DNA of 64,000 nt from Phycisphaerales bacterium (GCA_009691725.1 SIAP01000005.1:43100-107099), one strand, 5' to 3'; counted from the first letter of the stretch, positions 1 to 9,460 are shown. The notes: generated by a model from the letters alone, not told the origin. Numbers and translations are program-made.

Positions 1-435
1 TCCAGTGCGCACCAGCACGCCGCCGTCACGCGCACGCAGTGGATTGATATGACCGGGACGCACGAGATCGTCAGGACGAGTCGACGCATCTGCGAGCAGG
101 CGAATCGTCGTCGCTCGATCGCGCGCGCTGATGCCCGTGCCGACACCATGCCGAGGATGCCCGTCAACTGAAACGGTAAATGCCGTACCGCGCAAACTTG
201 AGTTCGTCCCCGCTTGCGGCGAGAGCGCGAGTCGATCGCAATTCGCGCCATCCATCGCGACGCAGAGGTACCCCCCCGCGAGTCGCGTGAGCGTGTTGAT
301 CGTTTCGTGCGCCACGAACTGAGCCGCACACACAAGATCGCCCTCGTTCTCGCGCGCTTCGTCATCGACGAGCACGATCATGCGACCAGCGCGCAGTTCG
401 TCAAGAATCTCGGGGATCGAAGCAAAGTTCGTCAT
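1..435 (-). CDS. ribB: 3,4-dihydroxy-2-butanone-4-phosphate synthase (3' end beyond window)
   Basis: This enzyme converts ribulose 5-phosphate to 3,4-dihydroxy-2-butanone 4-phosphate and formate, supplying the four-carbon unit of riboflavin in the cytoplasm. The reverse strand, read from ATG at 435, shows the family's acidic active-site motif DDEARENEGDL at residues 24-34, then GTAFTVSVDGHPRHGVGTGI and DRATTIRLL, then PGHINPLRARDGGVLVRTG at the window edge. About 145 codons are visible; the family needs roughly 200, so the gene runs off the left side. I cannot tell whether a GTP cyclohydrolase II domain (RibA) is fused downstream. It is divergent from the M42 peptidase, with only 26 bp between the chosen start codons. 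The identification is firm; the start is well supported because the motif lies at the usual distance from it. Confidence 0.92.
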   Translation of the reverse strand, partial: MTNFASIPEILDELRAGRMIVLVDDEARENEGDLVCAAQFVAHETINTLTRLAGGYLCVAMDGANCDRLALSPQAGTNSSLRGTAFTVSVDGHPRHGVGTGISARDRATTIRLLADASTRPDDLVRPGHINPLRARDGGVLVRTG

Positions 436-461
436 TGGATGGTTCACTTTATCCTTCAAGC

Positions 462-1748
462 ATGACTCCCGCACCTCGCACGAAAACTCGCTCCGCTTCC
501 ACCCTCCTTGCAGCACGCCGCGATGAGCTCTGGCTCCTCGAACTGACCAGCACTCCAACCGCGGCAGGACGCGAAGAACGCGTCATGGCATGGATCGACC
601 AGTGGATTGCACCGCGCCGATCTCGTTTGGATATTCGCCGTGATGATGCCGGAAATTTCCTCATCCAACGGAAAGATCGATCGCATGCTGCGCGTCCGAC
701 GCTGATCACGGCGCACTTGGATCACCCAGCCTTCGTCGTCATCGATCCGCCAGCTGCACAGGGATCCGCCGCTGCTCGATCGACATGCGTTTTGGAATTT
801 CGCGGAGGCGTGCACGACCCCTACTTCGTCGGAACACGCATTGAAGTGGTGGACTTCGCAGGATCGCGCCACGGCGCAGTGATCAGGACGCTCGATGCCG
901 CTGCGACACCCTTCAAGCAAGTGACGGCGAAACTAGACGCACCGCCACTGGGTGGGGAAATCGCAATCGGCGACATCGGACGATGGGAACTTCCTGCGCC
1001 GCGCATCGCAACTCGTGACCTTGCTGCGCTCGCGCTGGGAAACGCGCCGGGCACGACGCCGGGCACGACACTGCGCCCGACCCGCGTCATCGAAACGCAC
1101 GCCTGCGATGATCTCGCTGCCGTCGCCGCAGCATGCGCAGCCTTTGACCGCCTGCTGAAGAACAAGTCAGCCGCGAACATGGGATTACTCTTCACCGTCG
1201 CCGAAGAAGTTGGATTCATCGGCGCGATTCACGCCGCGCGCAACAAGTTCATCCCCAAGAATGCGCAGCTCATATGTCTCGAAAATTCCCGCAGTTTTCC
1301 ACATGATTCGCCCATCGGTGCAGGTGCAATCATGCGCGTCGGCGATCGGCTGAGTGTCTTTAGTCCATCCCTCACCAACGAACTCTCGAAACGCTTCACG
1401 GCGCACGCCAAGGAACACCCCAGTTTTCGATGGCAGCGCAAACTCATGGCTGGCGGCGCATGCGAGGCGACCGCGTTCTCTGCATACGGATTCGAGTCGA
1501 CGTGCCTGTGTCTTCCACTTGGCAACTACCACAACATGTGCGACATCGATGGCGTACTCGGCGGTGCGCGCCCCGCACGCATCGGATGCGAATTCGTGGC
1601 ACTTGACGACTTTCACTCACTCGTTGAGATGATCGTCGTGACCACCCTGTGTCTTGCACCTTCGTCGCGCAAGCGCGACGCTGCGCCAACGCACTTCGAG
1701 TTGATGGAGACGCTCTACAAGCGCACATCATCGGTGCTCGGCGGCTAG
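462..1748 (+). CDS. M42-type metallo-aminopeptidase
   Basis: A 428-residue cytosolic peptidase resembling the M42 (glutamyl aminopeptidase/endoglucanase M) family, which trims peptides with two metal ions. Metal and catalytic residues are visible in the family order: HLD at 85-87, the bridging DD at 216-217 in HACDDLAAVAAA, the catalytic EE pair at 248-249 in VAEEVGFIGA, an acidic residue at 274 (CLENS), and a C-terminal His in LGNYHNMCDID. The middle part (about 100-200) fits the PDZ-like/beta-barrel insert of M42. I chose ATG 462 rather than the in-frame ATG at 435 because the earlier one overlaps the ribB start codon. It leads a same-strand run with argS (43-bp gap) and upp. M20/M28-type relatives are possible alternatives, but the EE-V-G pattern favours M42. 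Confidence 0.82.
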   Translation: MTPAPRTKTRSASTLLAARRDELWLLELTSTPTAAGREERVMAWIDQWIAPRRSRLDIRRDDAGNFLIQRKDRSHAARPTLITAHLDHPAFVVIDPPAAQGSAAARSTCVLEFRGGVHDPYFVGTRIEVVDFAGSRHGAVIRTLDAAATPFKQVTAKLDAPPLGGEIAIGDIGRWELPAPRIATRDLAALALGNAPGTTPGTTLRPTRVIETHACDDLAAVAAACAAFDRLLKNKSAANMGLLFTVAEEVGFIGAIHAARNKFIPKNAQLICLENSRSFPHDSPIGAGAIMRVGDRLSVFSPSLTNELSKRFTAHAKEHPSFRWQRKLMAGGACEATAFSAYGFESTCLCLPLGNYHNMCDIDGVLGGARPARIGCEFVALDDFHSLVEMIVVTTLCLAPSSRKRDAAPTHFELMETLYKRTSSVLGG

Positions 1749-1791
1749 CGCGCGGTATCCCCAACCCAACCACTAGGATCGCCCATCTTCC

Positions 1792-3657
1792 ATGTCGCAC
1801 AATCTCGCACGCACATCCCGTCCACACGAACTCGCATCTCGTCTCAACTCTGGACTGCGCAGCGCGATCATCTCTGCGATTGGCGAAAGTGCCGCGACAA
1901 CTGACCCTGCCATCAAGACAGCAGCCAATCCGAAATTCGGCGACTTTCAAGCCAATTTCGCGATGAGTCTGGCCAAGTCACTCGGCAAGCCCCCGCGCGA
2001 GGTGGCACAGCAGGTCATCGACGCGGCTCCGCAGTCTCTCATCGACATTTGCGAACCATTCGAGATTGCAGGACCCGGTTTCGTCAACATCCGACTTCGC
2101 GCGCAGGTCATCGCAGAGGCGCTCACGGAAATGGACTGCCCCGCGCTGGGCATCTCCAACGCCAACCGCACGCACACCGTCGCAGTCGATCTCTGCGGAG
2201 TCAATGTCGCCAAGCAGATGCATGTCGGTCATCTGCGTGCAACGATCATCGGCGACACCATCGCACGACTCTTCGAACGACTCGGATGGAGAGTGCACCG
2301 CCAGAATCATCTCGGCGACTGGGGTCTGCCCATCGCAATGACGCTCGCAGCGCTTCGCCGTGCGAGGGTCGACCTTGACCGTGTCACACTCGACGATCTC
2401 AACACTGCCTATCGCAACGCGCAGGCAGAGGGCCGCGATGACGAAGCGGGACTTGCTGCAGCGCATGCGACGCAGGTCGGACCGCATCGCGTTGCGGAGT
2501 TGGAAGCGCAGCACGAGGGTGCCGCCGCCGCAATCGCCGATGCGCACGACACACTCAGGCGGCTTCAATCGGGCGACACCATCGTCGTCGCCGATTGGCA
2601 GAAGCTGATCGATGTCACGATGCGTGAGGTGTACGAAACCGCCAGAATGCTGAATGTCGAACTCGTGCCAGAGCACAATCGCGGAGAGAGCTTCTTTCGC
2701 GACCGACTCGCGCCAACCGTCGACGCCTTCGTGCACGCGAATCTTGCGACACGCGACGCGGGCGCGCTGGTCGTACGCTTTGCAGGGCGCGAGCGACCCT
2801 TGCTGATTCAGAAATCAGATGGCACATCGCTCTACGCCACGACTGATCTTGCCGCGGCGCGCTATCGCCTGCAGGATCTTGGAGCCGAACTGGTCGTCTA
2901 CTGCGTCGACGCTCGTCAACGCGATCACTTCAAGGATGTCTTCGATGCAGTCCAACTCATCGGATGGACGAAGCGCCCAGATGCCACCCACGCCACACTC
3001 GTGCATGTTCCATTCGGTGCGGTGCTTGGCGCGGACAAGCGCCCGCTGAAGACTCGCAGTGGCGAGAACTTCACACTCAAGGCGTTGCTCGATGAGGCGA
3101 TTGCACGCGGACGCCGCGAGGTCCACGCGCGCGCGGCGATTCCAGACTCGCCGACCAGTTCGATGTCCTCGGCGGAGTTGGATGCGATCGGTCAAGCGGT
3201 GGGCATCGCCGCCATCAAGTACGCAGACCTCTCGAGCGATGTTGGTCGTGACTATGTGTTCGATCTCGACAGGATGGTTTCGTTCGAGGGCGACACAGGT
3301 CCATACGCGCAGTATGCGCATGCCCGGATTGCAGGCATCCTCGCCAAGGCTGCGGCGGCGAACGCCGTGAGCGGAGCGATCACGATTGACACACCGGAGG
3401 AACGTGCGCTCGCACTCAACCTCCTGCGCTATCCCGGCGCAATCGAAGATGCGGCATCACAGCTCGCGCCGAACCGCATCGCCGCATTCATCTACGAACT
3501 CGCCAACACATTCAATGCGTTCTACCAAGCCTGCCCGGTGCTTCGCGGCGTCGACGAATCCACGCGCGCGTCCCGATTGCATCTCTGCGAACTCACTCGG
3601 CGCGTCCTTGCAGATGCGCTTTCGATCATGGCGATTGCCGCCCCATCACGGATGTAA
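1792..3657 (+). CDS. argS: Arginyl-tRNA synthetase
   Basis: A class I synthetase of 621 residues that charges tRNA-Arg. An Arg-S N-terminal add-on domain occupies roughly residues 10-110. The HIGH signature appears as HVGH at 144-147 in KQMHVGHLRATIIGD. The downstream motif LKTRSGENFTLKALLDEA replaces the canonical KMSK, as is usual for ArgRS. The C-terminal DALR anticodon-binding domain follows, with TGPYAQYAHARI and a terminal IAAPSRM that matches the usual ArgRS ending. The length is slightly longer than the roughly 560-590 typical of the family, because of inserted segments near 200-250. The stop is followed after only 3 bp by upp, suggesting co-transcription. ATG 1792 begins a normally positioned N-terminal domain. 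Confidence 0.95.
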   Translation: MSHNLARTSRPHELASRLNSGLRSAIISAIGESAATTDPAIKTAANPKFGDFQANFAMSLAKSLGKPPREVAQQVIDAAPQSLIDICEPFEIAGPGFVNIRLRAQVIAEALTEMDCPALGISNANRTHTVAVDLCGVNVAKQMHVGHLRATIIGDTIARLFERLGWRVHRQNHLGDWGLPIAMTLAALRRARVDLDRVTLDDLNTAYRNAQAEGRDDEAGLAAAHATQVGPHRVAELEAQHEGAAAAIADAHDTLRRLQSGDTIVVADWQKLIDVTMREVYETARMLNVELVPEHNRGESFFRDRLAPTVDAFVHANLATRDAGALVVRFAGRERPLLIQKSDGTSLYATTDLAAARYRLQDLGAELVVYCVDARQRDHFKDVFDAVQLIGWTKRPDATHATLVHVPFGAVLGADKRPLKTRSGENFTLKALLDEAIARGRREVHARAAIPDSPTSSMSSAELDAIGQAVGIAAIKYADLSSDVGRDYVFDLDRMVSFEGDTGPYAQYAHARIAGILAKAAAANAVSGAITIDTPEERALALNLLRYPGAIEDAASQLAPNRIAAFIYELANTFNAFYQACPVLRGVDESTRASRLHLCELTRRVLADALSIMAIAAPSRM

Positions 3658-3660
3658 ACG

Positions 3661-4299
3661 ATGCCACACTCCACTTCCAATCTGCACATCTTCGATCACC
3701 CGCTCATCCATCACAAACTCTCCTTCATTCGAGATCGCACCACGAACACGCGAGACTTCCGACGGCTGCTGTCGGAGATCGCGGCTCTGATGACCTACGA
3801 GGTTTCGCGGGAATTTGCCACCATTTCATGCGAAGTTGAGACACCGCTCGAGCGCACGACTGTCCGTCGACTCGCTGCGCCGATCACGCTCGTGCCTGTG
3901 CTTCGCGCGGGTCTGGGAATGACACGCGGCGTCCTGGACTTGCTCCCCGAGGCACGCGTTGGACACATCGGAATTCGGCGCGACGAATCGACTGCACTCC
4001 CCGTTGGCTACTACACCAAACTTCCCAAGGACATCGCTGCGGGACCAGTCATCCTCGTCGATCCGATGCTCGCAACGGGGGGCTCATGCGCGCATGCGAT
4101 CACGCTGCTTCTTGAAGCGGGGTGCAGTGACATTCGCGTGGTGTGTCTCGTCGCGGCGCCAGAAGGTGTTGCGTTCCTCGCACGCACCCATCCAACTGTT
4201 CGCATCTACGCCGCTGCACTCGATCGAGAGCTCGACGACCACAAGTACATCCGTCCAGGACTTGGCGACGCAGGCGACCGCTGTTATGGCACGGGCTGA
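3661..4299 (+). CDS. upp: Uracil phosphoribosyltransferase
   Basis: A 212-residue salvage enzyme making UMP from uracil and PRPP. N-terminal HPLIHHKLSFIRDRTTNTRDFR is the hallmark start of Upp. The PRPP loop is VILVDPMLATGGSCAHAI near residues 127-144, where DPMLATGGS corresponds to the family's PRPP-binding signature. The uracil-binding C-terminus appears as DHKYIRPGLGDAGDRCYGTG, matching the conserved ending of the family. The length is right for a bacterial Upp. It sits 3 bp after the argS stop, as the third gene of the M42-argS-upp run, and converges with the adenosyltransferase gene across a 29-bp gap with no obvious terminator hairpin. Confidence 0.96.
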   Translation: MPHSTSNLHIFDHPLIHHKLSFIRDRTTNTRDFRRLLSEIAALMTYEVSREFATISCEVETPLERTTVRRLAAPITLVPVLRAGLGMTRGVLDLLPEARVGHIGIRRDESTALPVGYYTKLPKDIAAGPVILVDPMLATGGSCAHAITLLLEAGCSDIRVVCLVAAPEGVAFLARTHPTVRIYAAALDRELDDHKYIRPGLGDAGDRCYGTG

Positions 4300-4328
4300 G
4301 GCGATCACCCGCAACATGACGCGAGGGG

Positions 4329-4895
4329 TCACGCATCCTTTTGCCACGGCACATCCGCGACGCCGTGCGCGCCATTCGCCCGCCGCGCCATCGCGAAGAA
4401 CAAGTCGCTCAATCGATTCAGAAAGTGGATCGCCTCCGGCCCGACCGATTCGTTCTCACCCAACGACACAAGCAACCGCTCTGCACGCCGACAGACCACG
4501 CGTGCGACATGCAGGTGCGCTGCGAGCAACGATCCACCGGGAAGCACGAACACACGAATCGGCTCGTTTTCTCCCTCGATTTCATCGATGAACGACTCGG
4601 CCTCTGCGACATGTCGTGCTGCGATCCGCGCGACCCGCGACTCTCCAGCGCTGCCCGCGGGGGTGGCGAGATCGGCTCCCAGATCGAAGAGTCTCGATTG
4701 CAATCGGAGCAGTATCTCGCGCATGCGCGCATCTGTTGCATGATCGGGCGCACACGCGCACACACACATTCCAAGCCACGCGTTGAGTTCGTCGACGGTT
4801 CCGTAGGCTTCAATTCTCGGGTGATGCTTCATCACACGCCCGCCCCCGTACAACCCAGTTGATCCATCATCACCAGTTTTCGTGTAGAGCTTCAT
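4329..4895 (-). CDS. Cob(I)alamin adenosyltransferase, PduO type
   Basis: A 188-residue enzyme that transfers the adenosyl group of ATP to cob(I)alamin, giving coenzyme B12. The N-terminal MKLYTKTGDDGSTGLYGGGR is the ATP-binding signature of the PduO/CobO-PduO fold. RIEAYGTVDELNAWLG, FDLGADLATP, the FVLPGGS segment and CRRAERLL are further family landmarks, and ILNRLSDLFF appears here as FLNRLSDLFFAMAR. The frame stays open upstream of this Met, but the extension has no family similarity and reads across the asparaginase gene, so ATG 4895 is the start. It overlaps the stop of the upstream asparaginase gene by 4 bp, so the two are probably translationally coupled. No cobalamin riboswitch or other B12 gene is visible nearby. 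Confidence 0.93.
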   Translation of the reverse strand: MKLYTKTGDDGSTGLYGGGRVMKHHPRIEAYGTVDELNAWLGMCVCACAPDHATDARMREILLRLQSRLFDLGADLATPAGSAGESRVARIAARHVAEAESFIDEIEGENEPIRVFVLPGGSLLAAHLHVARVVCRRAERLLVSLGENESVGPEAIHFLNRLSDLFFAMARRANGAHGVADVPWQKDA

Positions 4896-5821
4896 TCGAG
4901 CGATTCCTTCTGTGGATGCAGGACACACTGCGGCAACTCGGTGCGAATTCCCGCAGCATCGGCAACGGCAACGACGAATCCATATCGAAGCGCGCCTGCC
5001 GCCCAGCGTCCGTCGGGTGCGAGAGCGATGATCGCCACCTGTTGATGCGCACGAGGATGGAACGCGTGATCGATGCGATGCAGCACCTCTTCGACCGCTT
5101 CGCCTGGAGTTGCGCCGCGCCGCATGCACTCGACGGCGAGGAATGACCCACTCACACCCATGATGAGTTCTCCATTGCCAGTCGCCACCGCACCGCCGCC
5201 CGCAGGATCCACATAGAGACCATGACCAGGAATCGGCGAATCACCGACGCGACCTGCCAACTTGAACGGCAATCCACTCGTGGAACAGGCTCCCGCCATG
5301 TGACGCTGCGAGTCGATCGCCAACACGCCAATGGTGTCGTGAGGAATCTGATGCTCGCGAGGATCCCCGCCGGCATCAACTGATGGCAGCGGAGGTTCAC
5401 CCGTGCACCATCTGCGCCACGCATCTTTTGCGTCCGCCGAAAGCAGTTGGGATTTGGCAACGCCGAGTGCGTCTGCAAAGGCATCTGCTCCATTGCCAGC
5501 CAACATCACATGGCTCGTTCGCTCCATCACCATTCGTGCGAGGTCGGCGACATGGAGATGGTGCGCGACGGCGCACACGGCGCCACAGTTGGCTGGACCA
5601 GTCATGACACAGGCGTCCAAAGACATTCGCCCCGTGGCATCCGGAAGGCCTCCATAACCTACTGAATTGACGGTCGGATCCAGCTCGGCGCGCCGCGCAG
5701 CCGCACATACCGCGTCGAGTGCCGAGCCGCCAGCCGTTAGCGCAGGCCAAGCGTCGGTGCACCCAGCAACCCCGAAACTCCATGTTGCCAGCATGATAGG
5801 CGAAGTCGAACCACCCGCCAT
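4892..5821 (-). CDS. Ntn-hydrolase asparaginase (glycosylasparaginase/isoaspartyl peptidase family)
   Basis: A protein of about 309 residues of the N4-(beta-N-acetylglucosaminyl)-L-asparaginase/isoaspartyl peptidase family. Members cleave themselves in front of a Thr that becomes the N-terminal nucleophile. The N-terminal ATWSFGVAG, GGSALDAVCAA and NSVGYGGLPDATGRMSLDA segments are characteristic. The autocleavage site is HDTIGVLAID, with HD-T as in glycosylasparaginases. SGLPFKLAGRVGDSPIPGHG supplies substrate-binding residues. The likely role is removal of asparagine-linked GlcNAc or isoaspartyl residues; the exact substrate cannot be told. The start is uncertain: in-frame ATGs lie at 5890, 5854, 5845 and 5821, none with a clear ribosome binding site. 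I chose 5821 because it places ATWSFG at the usual distance. The gene ends with an ATGA overlap with the adenosyltransferase. Confidence 0.85.
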   Translation of the reverse strand: MAGGSTSPIMLATWSFGVAGCTDAWPALTAGGSALDAVCAAARRAELDPTVNSVGYGGLPDATGRMSLDACVMTGPANCGAVCAVAHHLHVADLARMVMERTSHVMLAGNGADAFADALGVAKSQLLSADAKDAWRRWCTGEPPLPSVDAGGDPREHQIPHDTIGVLAIDSQRHMAGACSTSGLPFKLAGRVGDSPIPGHGLYVDPAGGGAVATGNGELIMGVSGSFLAVECMRRGATPGEAVEEVLHRIDHAFHPRAHQQVAIIALAPDGRWAAGALRYGFVVAVADAAGIRTELPQCVLHPQKESLE

Positions 5822-5994
5822 CGGTTGGGAAATTGGGGGGATCATCTGGACCATTTGGGACGGAAAGTTTTTGATTTTCCGCAGATTCAAGGATACATGG
5901 TTCCCCTCGCCCCGTAGACTTCTTGGGCGATATCTCGTTCACCCCCCGTTCCATTTCGTCTGAAATCAAGACCATCCGAAGGATCAATACTCTC

Positions 5995-7173
5995 ATGACA
6001 ACCATGACAACCATGACAACTACGACAACGTCGAAAACTCTCTTGCCCCGCGCATTCACCATCGTCGAATTGTTGGTAGTCGTTGCGATCATCTCACTGC
6101 TCACCGCGATTCTTCTCCCAGCGATGGGTAAGGCTCGGGATGGCGCTCAAACAACGCAGTCACTGGGAAACCTCAATGCCATGTCCAAGGCCACCTTCGC
6201 CTACGGCGCTGACTGGTCCGATCGGCATTTCACTGCCATGCCTGACGATGCCGGTCAAGTCGGCGGAAGTTGCCCGCTCTATGTGTCGCAGGTTGCTTGC
6301 CCATCTCAGCAGCTTTTAGGCTTCGATACTAGTGGCGGACTTTGGGGTTACTGGATAAGCGGCTCACTCTGCCCACAGGCGGTCGGCGGTTGCTACAACT
6401 GGCCGGTCTTGCTCGCTCTGACTTGGGCCGCTCCTGGATCAGCGATTCCATATCCAAATTCATTCGGCTCCTATGCGATGCCGAACACCAAGGCTTTCAA
6501 CACATACATCAACGGTCGTTTTTACGACAAGGTGTTCTTTGCGCCAAAGGATCGGCTCGGATTGGAAGCCTGCAACTTCGGGCTTCAGAACGAAGGTGAA
6601 TTCACGCCAAATCCAAACGGCCAGAATGCGCCAGTGTTCCCAACCTACACCTGGAGTCCAGCGAGTCTGATTCCGCCAGCGGCTCATGCCTCGTCCATTC
6701 GCGATTGCGGAAACGCAGGCAAGCAACAGAATCTCGGCCCAGGCGGGTACCGCGCTCCTTCGTGCGGTATGACGATTTATCCAGATCAGAAGACGCTCAT
6801 GATCGAGCAACTTTGGCTTCAGAATCGTGAAGGTCCAGAGTTGAACACCAACTATGCGACCCCACGAGCGTGGTTCTTCAACGAGGGTTACAACTCGTCT
6901 CCTGCATGCCTCTTCTTTGATGGTCACTCCCAGCTCTGCGGAATGAATACGGCAGTGAATGATGACAGGCGAGTCTCGACACAGAATGCGTCCAACAGCG
7001 CGATCTGCTCGCTCGGTAAGGGACTCTGGCATCGTGGAACACCAGCAGGTGCGATCGGATGGTTCGTCCCTGCTGCAGCGTACGACCCGTTGATTATATT
7101 AGCTCCAACCAGCTTCCACATGTTCACGACCGACGGAATCTTGGGTCGCGACATCCTGAAGTCAGGGAACTGA
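5995..7173 (+). CDS. Pseudopilin-like protein with type II/IV N-methylation domain
   Basis: A 392-residue protein starting with a short Thr/Met-rich leader (MTTMTTMTTTTTSK), then LPRAFTIVELLVVVAIISLL. This is a prepilin peptidase cleavage site followed by the hydrophobic helix with the conserved Glu at position +5. The rest is a large soluble domain rich in Asn, Gly and aromatic residues; FDGHSQL near the C-terminus resembles the end of planctomycete H-X9-DG/DUF1559-type pseudopilins. Such proteins are abundant in planctomycetes and probably form extracellular or cell-surface assemblies processed by PilD; a specific role is unknown. I chose ATG 5995 because AAGGA lies about 11 nt upstream. 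An earlier in-frame Met at 5923 would add an unlikely 24-residue leader. A strong terminator follows the stop. Confidence 0.85.
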   Translation: MTTMTTMTTTTTSKTLLPRAFTIVELLVVVAIISLLTAILLPAMGKARDGAQTTQSLGNLNAMSKATFAYGADWSDRHFTAMPDDAGQVGGSCPLYVSQVACPSQQLLGFDTSGGLWGYWISGSLCPQAVGGCYNWPVLLALTWAAPGSAIPYPNSFGSYAMPNTKAFNTYINGRFYDKVFFAPKDRLGLEACNFGLQNEGEFTPNPNGQNAPVFPTYTWSPASLIPPAAHASSIRDCGNAGKQQNLGPGGYRAPSCGMTIYPDQKTLMIEQLWLQNREGPELNTNYATPRAWFFNEGYNSSPACLFFDGHSQLCGMNTAVNDDRRVSTQNASNSAICSLGKGLWHRGTPAGAIGWFVPAAAYDPLIILAPTSFHMFTTDGILGRDILKSGN

Positions 7174-7205
7174 TTCGAGAGTCTTAATAGATCGCTTTTA
7201 TACAG

Positions 7206-7235
7206 ACGCCGCATTCGTGCGGCGTTTGTTTTTTT
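7206..7235 (+). terminator. Rho-independent terminator of the pseudopilin gene
   Basis: A perfect 8-bp stem ACGCCGCA/TGCGGCGT with a TTCG tetraloop is followed at once by a T-rich run (TTTGTTTTTTT). It lies 33 bp after the pseudopilin stop codon. Confidence 0.9.
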
Positions 7236-7248
7236 ACCGCTCCTGCGT

Positions 7249-7292
7249 CTGCGGGTAAAACACGCCCAGTTGTGGGCTCGATTTGCCCGCAG
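7249..7292. repeat. Dispersed 44-nt inverted-repeat element, copy A
   Basis: Outer arms CTGCGGG and CCCGCAG enclose an inner GCCCA/TGGGC hairpin. The whole is 44 nt, the same length as similar elements at 17580-17623 and 28207-28250. An extra half-arm GCCCGCAG follows at 7301-7308. It is intergenic, between the pseudopilin terminator and the groEL terminator, with no T-tract of its own. Confidence 0.7.
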
Positions 7293-7321
7293 CTCGAATT
7301 GCCCGCAGCCTGTGGCAGATG

Positions 7322-7358
7322 GAAAAAGGCCCCGCCCCAGCAATTGGGACAGGGCCTT
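7322..7358 (-). terminator. Terminator of the groES-groEL operon
   Basis: On the minus strand, AAGGCCC pairs with GGGCCTT (an inner TCCCA/TGGGG pairing extends the stem), followed by TTTTTCC. It lies about 78 bp after the groEL stop and faces the terminator of the convergent pseudopilin gene. Confidence 0.85.
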
Positions 7359-7435
7359 GAGTGCCGACTGAGCCTTCCGCCTTCGTCCGATCCGCTTCGA
7401 GGAGATTCCTCTCACGGACGGGCGCGTGGCATGGA

Positions 7436-9070
7436 TCAGTAATCCATGTCGTCGTCGCCGCCGCCTGCTGCGACCTTGGACTTCTTCTCTTTGATGTCGG
7501 TAATCGCGCAATCAGTGGTGAGCAGGAGTCCGGCGATGCTCGCCGCGTTCTGCAATGCCACACGCTCCACCTTGGTTGGAACAATGACGCCCGCCTTGAC
7601 CAGGTCCTGATAGACGCCCGTTGAGGCGTTGAATCCAAACGCAATGTCGGCAGACTCTTCGACCTTCTGAGCGACGATCGATCCATCCAAGCCGCAGTTC
7701 GCAGCGATCTGCTTGATTGGTGCTGAGAGGGCGCGGAGAACGATTTCGACACCGACCTGCTCATCACCAACGAGCGACTTCTTGATCTTGTCGAGTGCTT
7801 TGCGAGTTCGCAGAACCGCAACGCCGCCGCCTGGAAGGATGCCTTCCTCGACCGCTGCACGACAGGCATGAAGCGCGTCTTCGACGCGAGCCTTCTTCTC
7901 CTTCATCTCGACCTCGGTCGCCGCGCCGACATTGATCTGCGCAACGCCGCCAGCGAGTTTCGCCAGACGCTCCTGCAATTTCTCCTTGTCGTAGTCGCTT
8001 GTGGCAACATCGATCTGACTCTTGAGCTGCTCGATTCGACCTTGGATGTCCTTGGTCTTGCCGCCGCCTTCGACGATCGTGCAATTGTCCTTGTCGATCG
8101 TGATCTTCTTCGCACGACCGAGGTCGGCAAGAGTCACGTTCTCGAGTTGCATGCCGAGTTCTTCCATGATTGGCTTGCCGCCGGTGAGCACCGAGATGTC
8201 CTCGAGCATCGACTTGCGACGATCGCCAAATCCGGGAGCCTTCACAGCGCACACCTTCAGCACGCCGCGCAACTTGTTGACCACGAGCATCGCGAGCGCT
8301 TCGCCGTCGATGTCTTCTGCGACAATCAAGAGTGCGCGACCAGACTCGGCAACCTTGCTGAGCACGGGGAGTAAGTCCTTCGCCGCAGAGATCTTCTTCT
8401 CGTAGACGAGCACAGCGGCATCTTCGAGGACGCATTCCATTGCGGCTGGATTCGTGACGAAGTGCGGGCTCAAGTAGCCCTTGTCGAACTGCATCCCCTC
8501 GAGCAATTCGACCTCCGTTTCCAGGCTCTTTCCCTCTTCGACGGTGATGACGCCATCCTTGCCGACCTTGTCCATCGCCTGCGCGATAATGTCGCCAATC
8601 TGGGTGTCATGATTCGCCGAGCAGGTTCCAACCTGTGAGATCTCCTTGGAGTTCTTCACTGGCTTGGAGAGTCGCCCCAGTTCGGCAACGACTTCGCGCA
8701 CAGCAGCGTCGATGCCACGGCGAACTTGATTCGCATTGGCTCCGGCGGTTATGTTCTTCAGTCCCTCTGCGAAAATCGCTTCGGCGTAAATGGTCGCAGT
8801 CGTCGTGCCGTCGCCTGCGTCCTTGCTGGACTTACTGGCGACTTCCTTGACCATCTGCGCTCCCATGTTCTCGTATGGATCGTCGAGCTCGACTTCCTTG
8901 GCGACTGTAACGCCGTCCTTCGTGACGGTTGGTGCTCCAAAGGACTTCTCAAGAATCACGACGCGACCAGATGGTCCGAGCGTGACCTTGACGGCCTTGG
9001 CGAGTTTCTGCACGCCGCGCAGGATGCGCTCGCGCGCATCGTTGTCGTAACTGATTTGCTTTGCTGTCAT
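7436..9070 (-). CDS. groL: Chaperonin GroEL (Hsp60)
   Basis: A 544-residue 60-kDa chaperonin subunit that forms the double-ring folding cage with GroES and ATP. Family landmarks run in order: [19 protein letters not shown] and [13 protein letters not shown] near residues 25-60, the ATP-binding [10 protein letters not shown] at about 85-94, [13 protein letters not shown] in the apical domain, [11 protein letters not shown], and [12 protein letters not shown] at about 400. The C-terminus is GGGDDDMDY, not the GGM repeat of Proteobacteria; similar tails occur outside Proteobacteria. ATG 9070 is preceded by GGAG 6-9 nt upstream and fits the family length. An in-frame extension upstream has no similarity. 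It is the second gene of a groES-groEL operon, with 58 bp between them. A single copy is seen here; planctomycetes often have more elsewhere. Confidence 0.97.
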   Translation of the reverse strand: MTAKQISYDNDARERILRGVQKLAKAVKVTLGPSGRVVILEKSFGAPTVTKDGVTVAKEVELDDPYENMGAQMVKEVASKSSKDAGDGTTTATIYAEAIFAEGLKNITAGANANQVRRGIDAAVREVVAELGRLSKPVKNSKEISQVGTCSANHDTQIGDIIAQAMDKVGKDGVITVEEGKSLETEVELLEGMQFDKGYLSPHFVTNPAAMECVLEDAAVLVYEKKISAAKDLLPVLSKVAESGRALLIVAEDIDGEALAMLVVNKLRGVLKVCAVKAPGFGDRRKSMLEDISVLTGGKPIMEELGMQLENVTLADLGRAKKITIDKDNCTIVEGGGKTKDIQGRIEQLKSQIDVATSDYDKEKLQERLAKLAGGVAQINVGAATEVEMKEKKARVEDALHACRAAVEEGILPGGGVAVLRTRKALDKIKKSLVGDEQVGVEIVLRALSAPIKQIAANCGLDGSIVAQKVEESADIAFGFNASTGVYQDLVKAGVIVPTKVERVALQNAASIAGLLLTTDCAITDIKEKKSKVAAGGGDDDMDY

Positions 9071-9128
9071 GTGATGCTCCGTTGTATGGAATAGTGATTG
9101 AATGAATGAGTGGAATTCTGCTGTGAAA

Positions 9129-9419
9129 TCAGTCGATGACGCCGAGGACATCCTCTTCGGTCATGATGAGGAAAGTTTCGCCGTCGATCTTGATTTCCGT
9201 ACCCGAGTAGGTGGTGAAGAGCACGGTGTCGCCCTTCTTCACGCTGAATGGCATGTACTTTCCGGTGTCCTTGTTCAGGATGCCAGACCCGAGCGCGACA
9301 ATCTTGCCCTGCTTTGGCTTGTCTTTGGCGGTCTCTGGAAGGTAGATCCCAGAATCGGTCTTGGTCTGCGCTTCATCACGCTTGACGAGGAGCTTGTCTC
9401 CGAGTGGTCGAACTTTCAT
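9129..9419 (-). CDS. groS: Co-chaperonin GroES (Hsp10)
   Basis: A 96-residue co-chaperonin that caps the GroEL ring. [16 protein letters not shown], the mobile loop [17 protein letters not shown] (roughly residues 20-36), [30 protein letters not shown] and the terminal EEDVLGVID are typical. AAAGG lies about 10 nt before the ATG. No CIRCE inverted repeat (TTAGCACTC-N9-GAGTGCTAA) is present in the 40-bp gap upstream or in the end of the neighbouring gene, so HrcA control is not indicated. The short gap to the receiver-domain gene upstream leaves open whether transcription starts within that gene. Confidence 0.97.
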   Translation of the reverse strand: MKVRPLGDKLLVKRDEAQTKTDSGIYLPETAKDKPKQGKIVALGSGILNKDTGKYMPFSVKKGDTVLFTTYSGTEIKIDGETFLIMTEEDVLGVID

Positions 9420-9460
9420 GTGTACGGTGCCTTTCTAAATAGTGCGGTCAGAAACTGATC

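Noticed and set aside
4300..4328. Terminator between upp and the adenosyltransferase gene.
   Set aside because: The 29-bp gap has no stem with a T-tract.
4896..5129. Longer N-terminus for the cobalamin adenosyltransferase.
   Set aside because: The extension is Arg/Ser-rich, overlaps the asparaginase gene in another frame and precedes a canonical MKLYTKTGDDG start.
9420..9460. CIRCE element upstream of groES.
   Set aside because: No TTAGCACTC/GAGTGCTAA pair is present.
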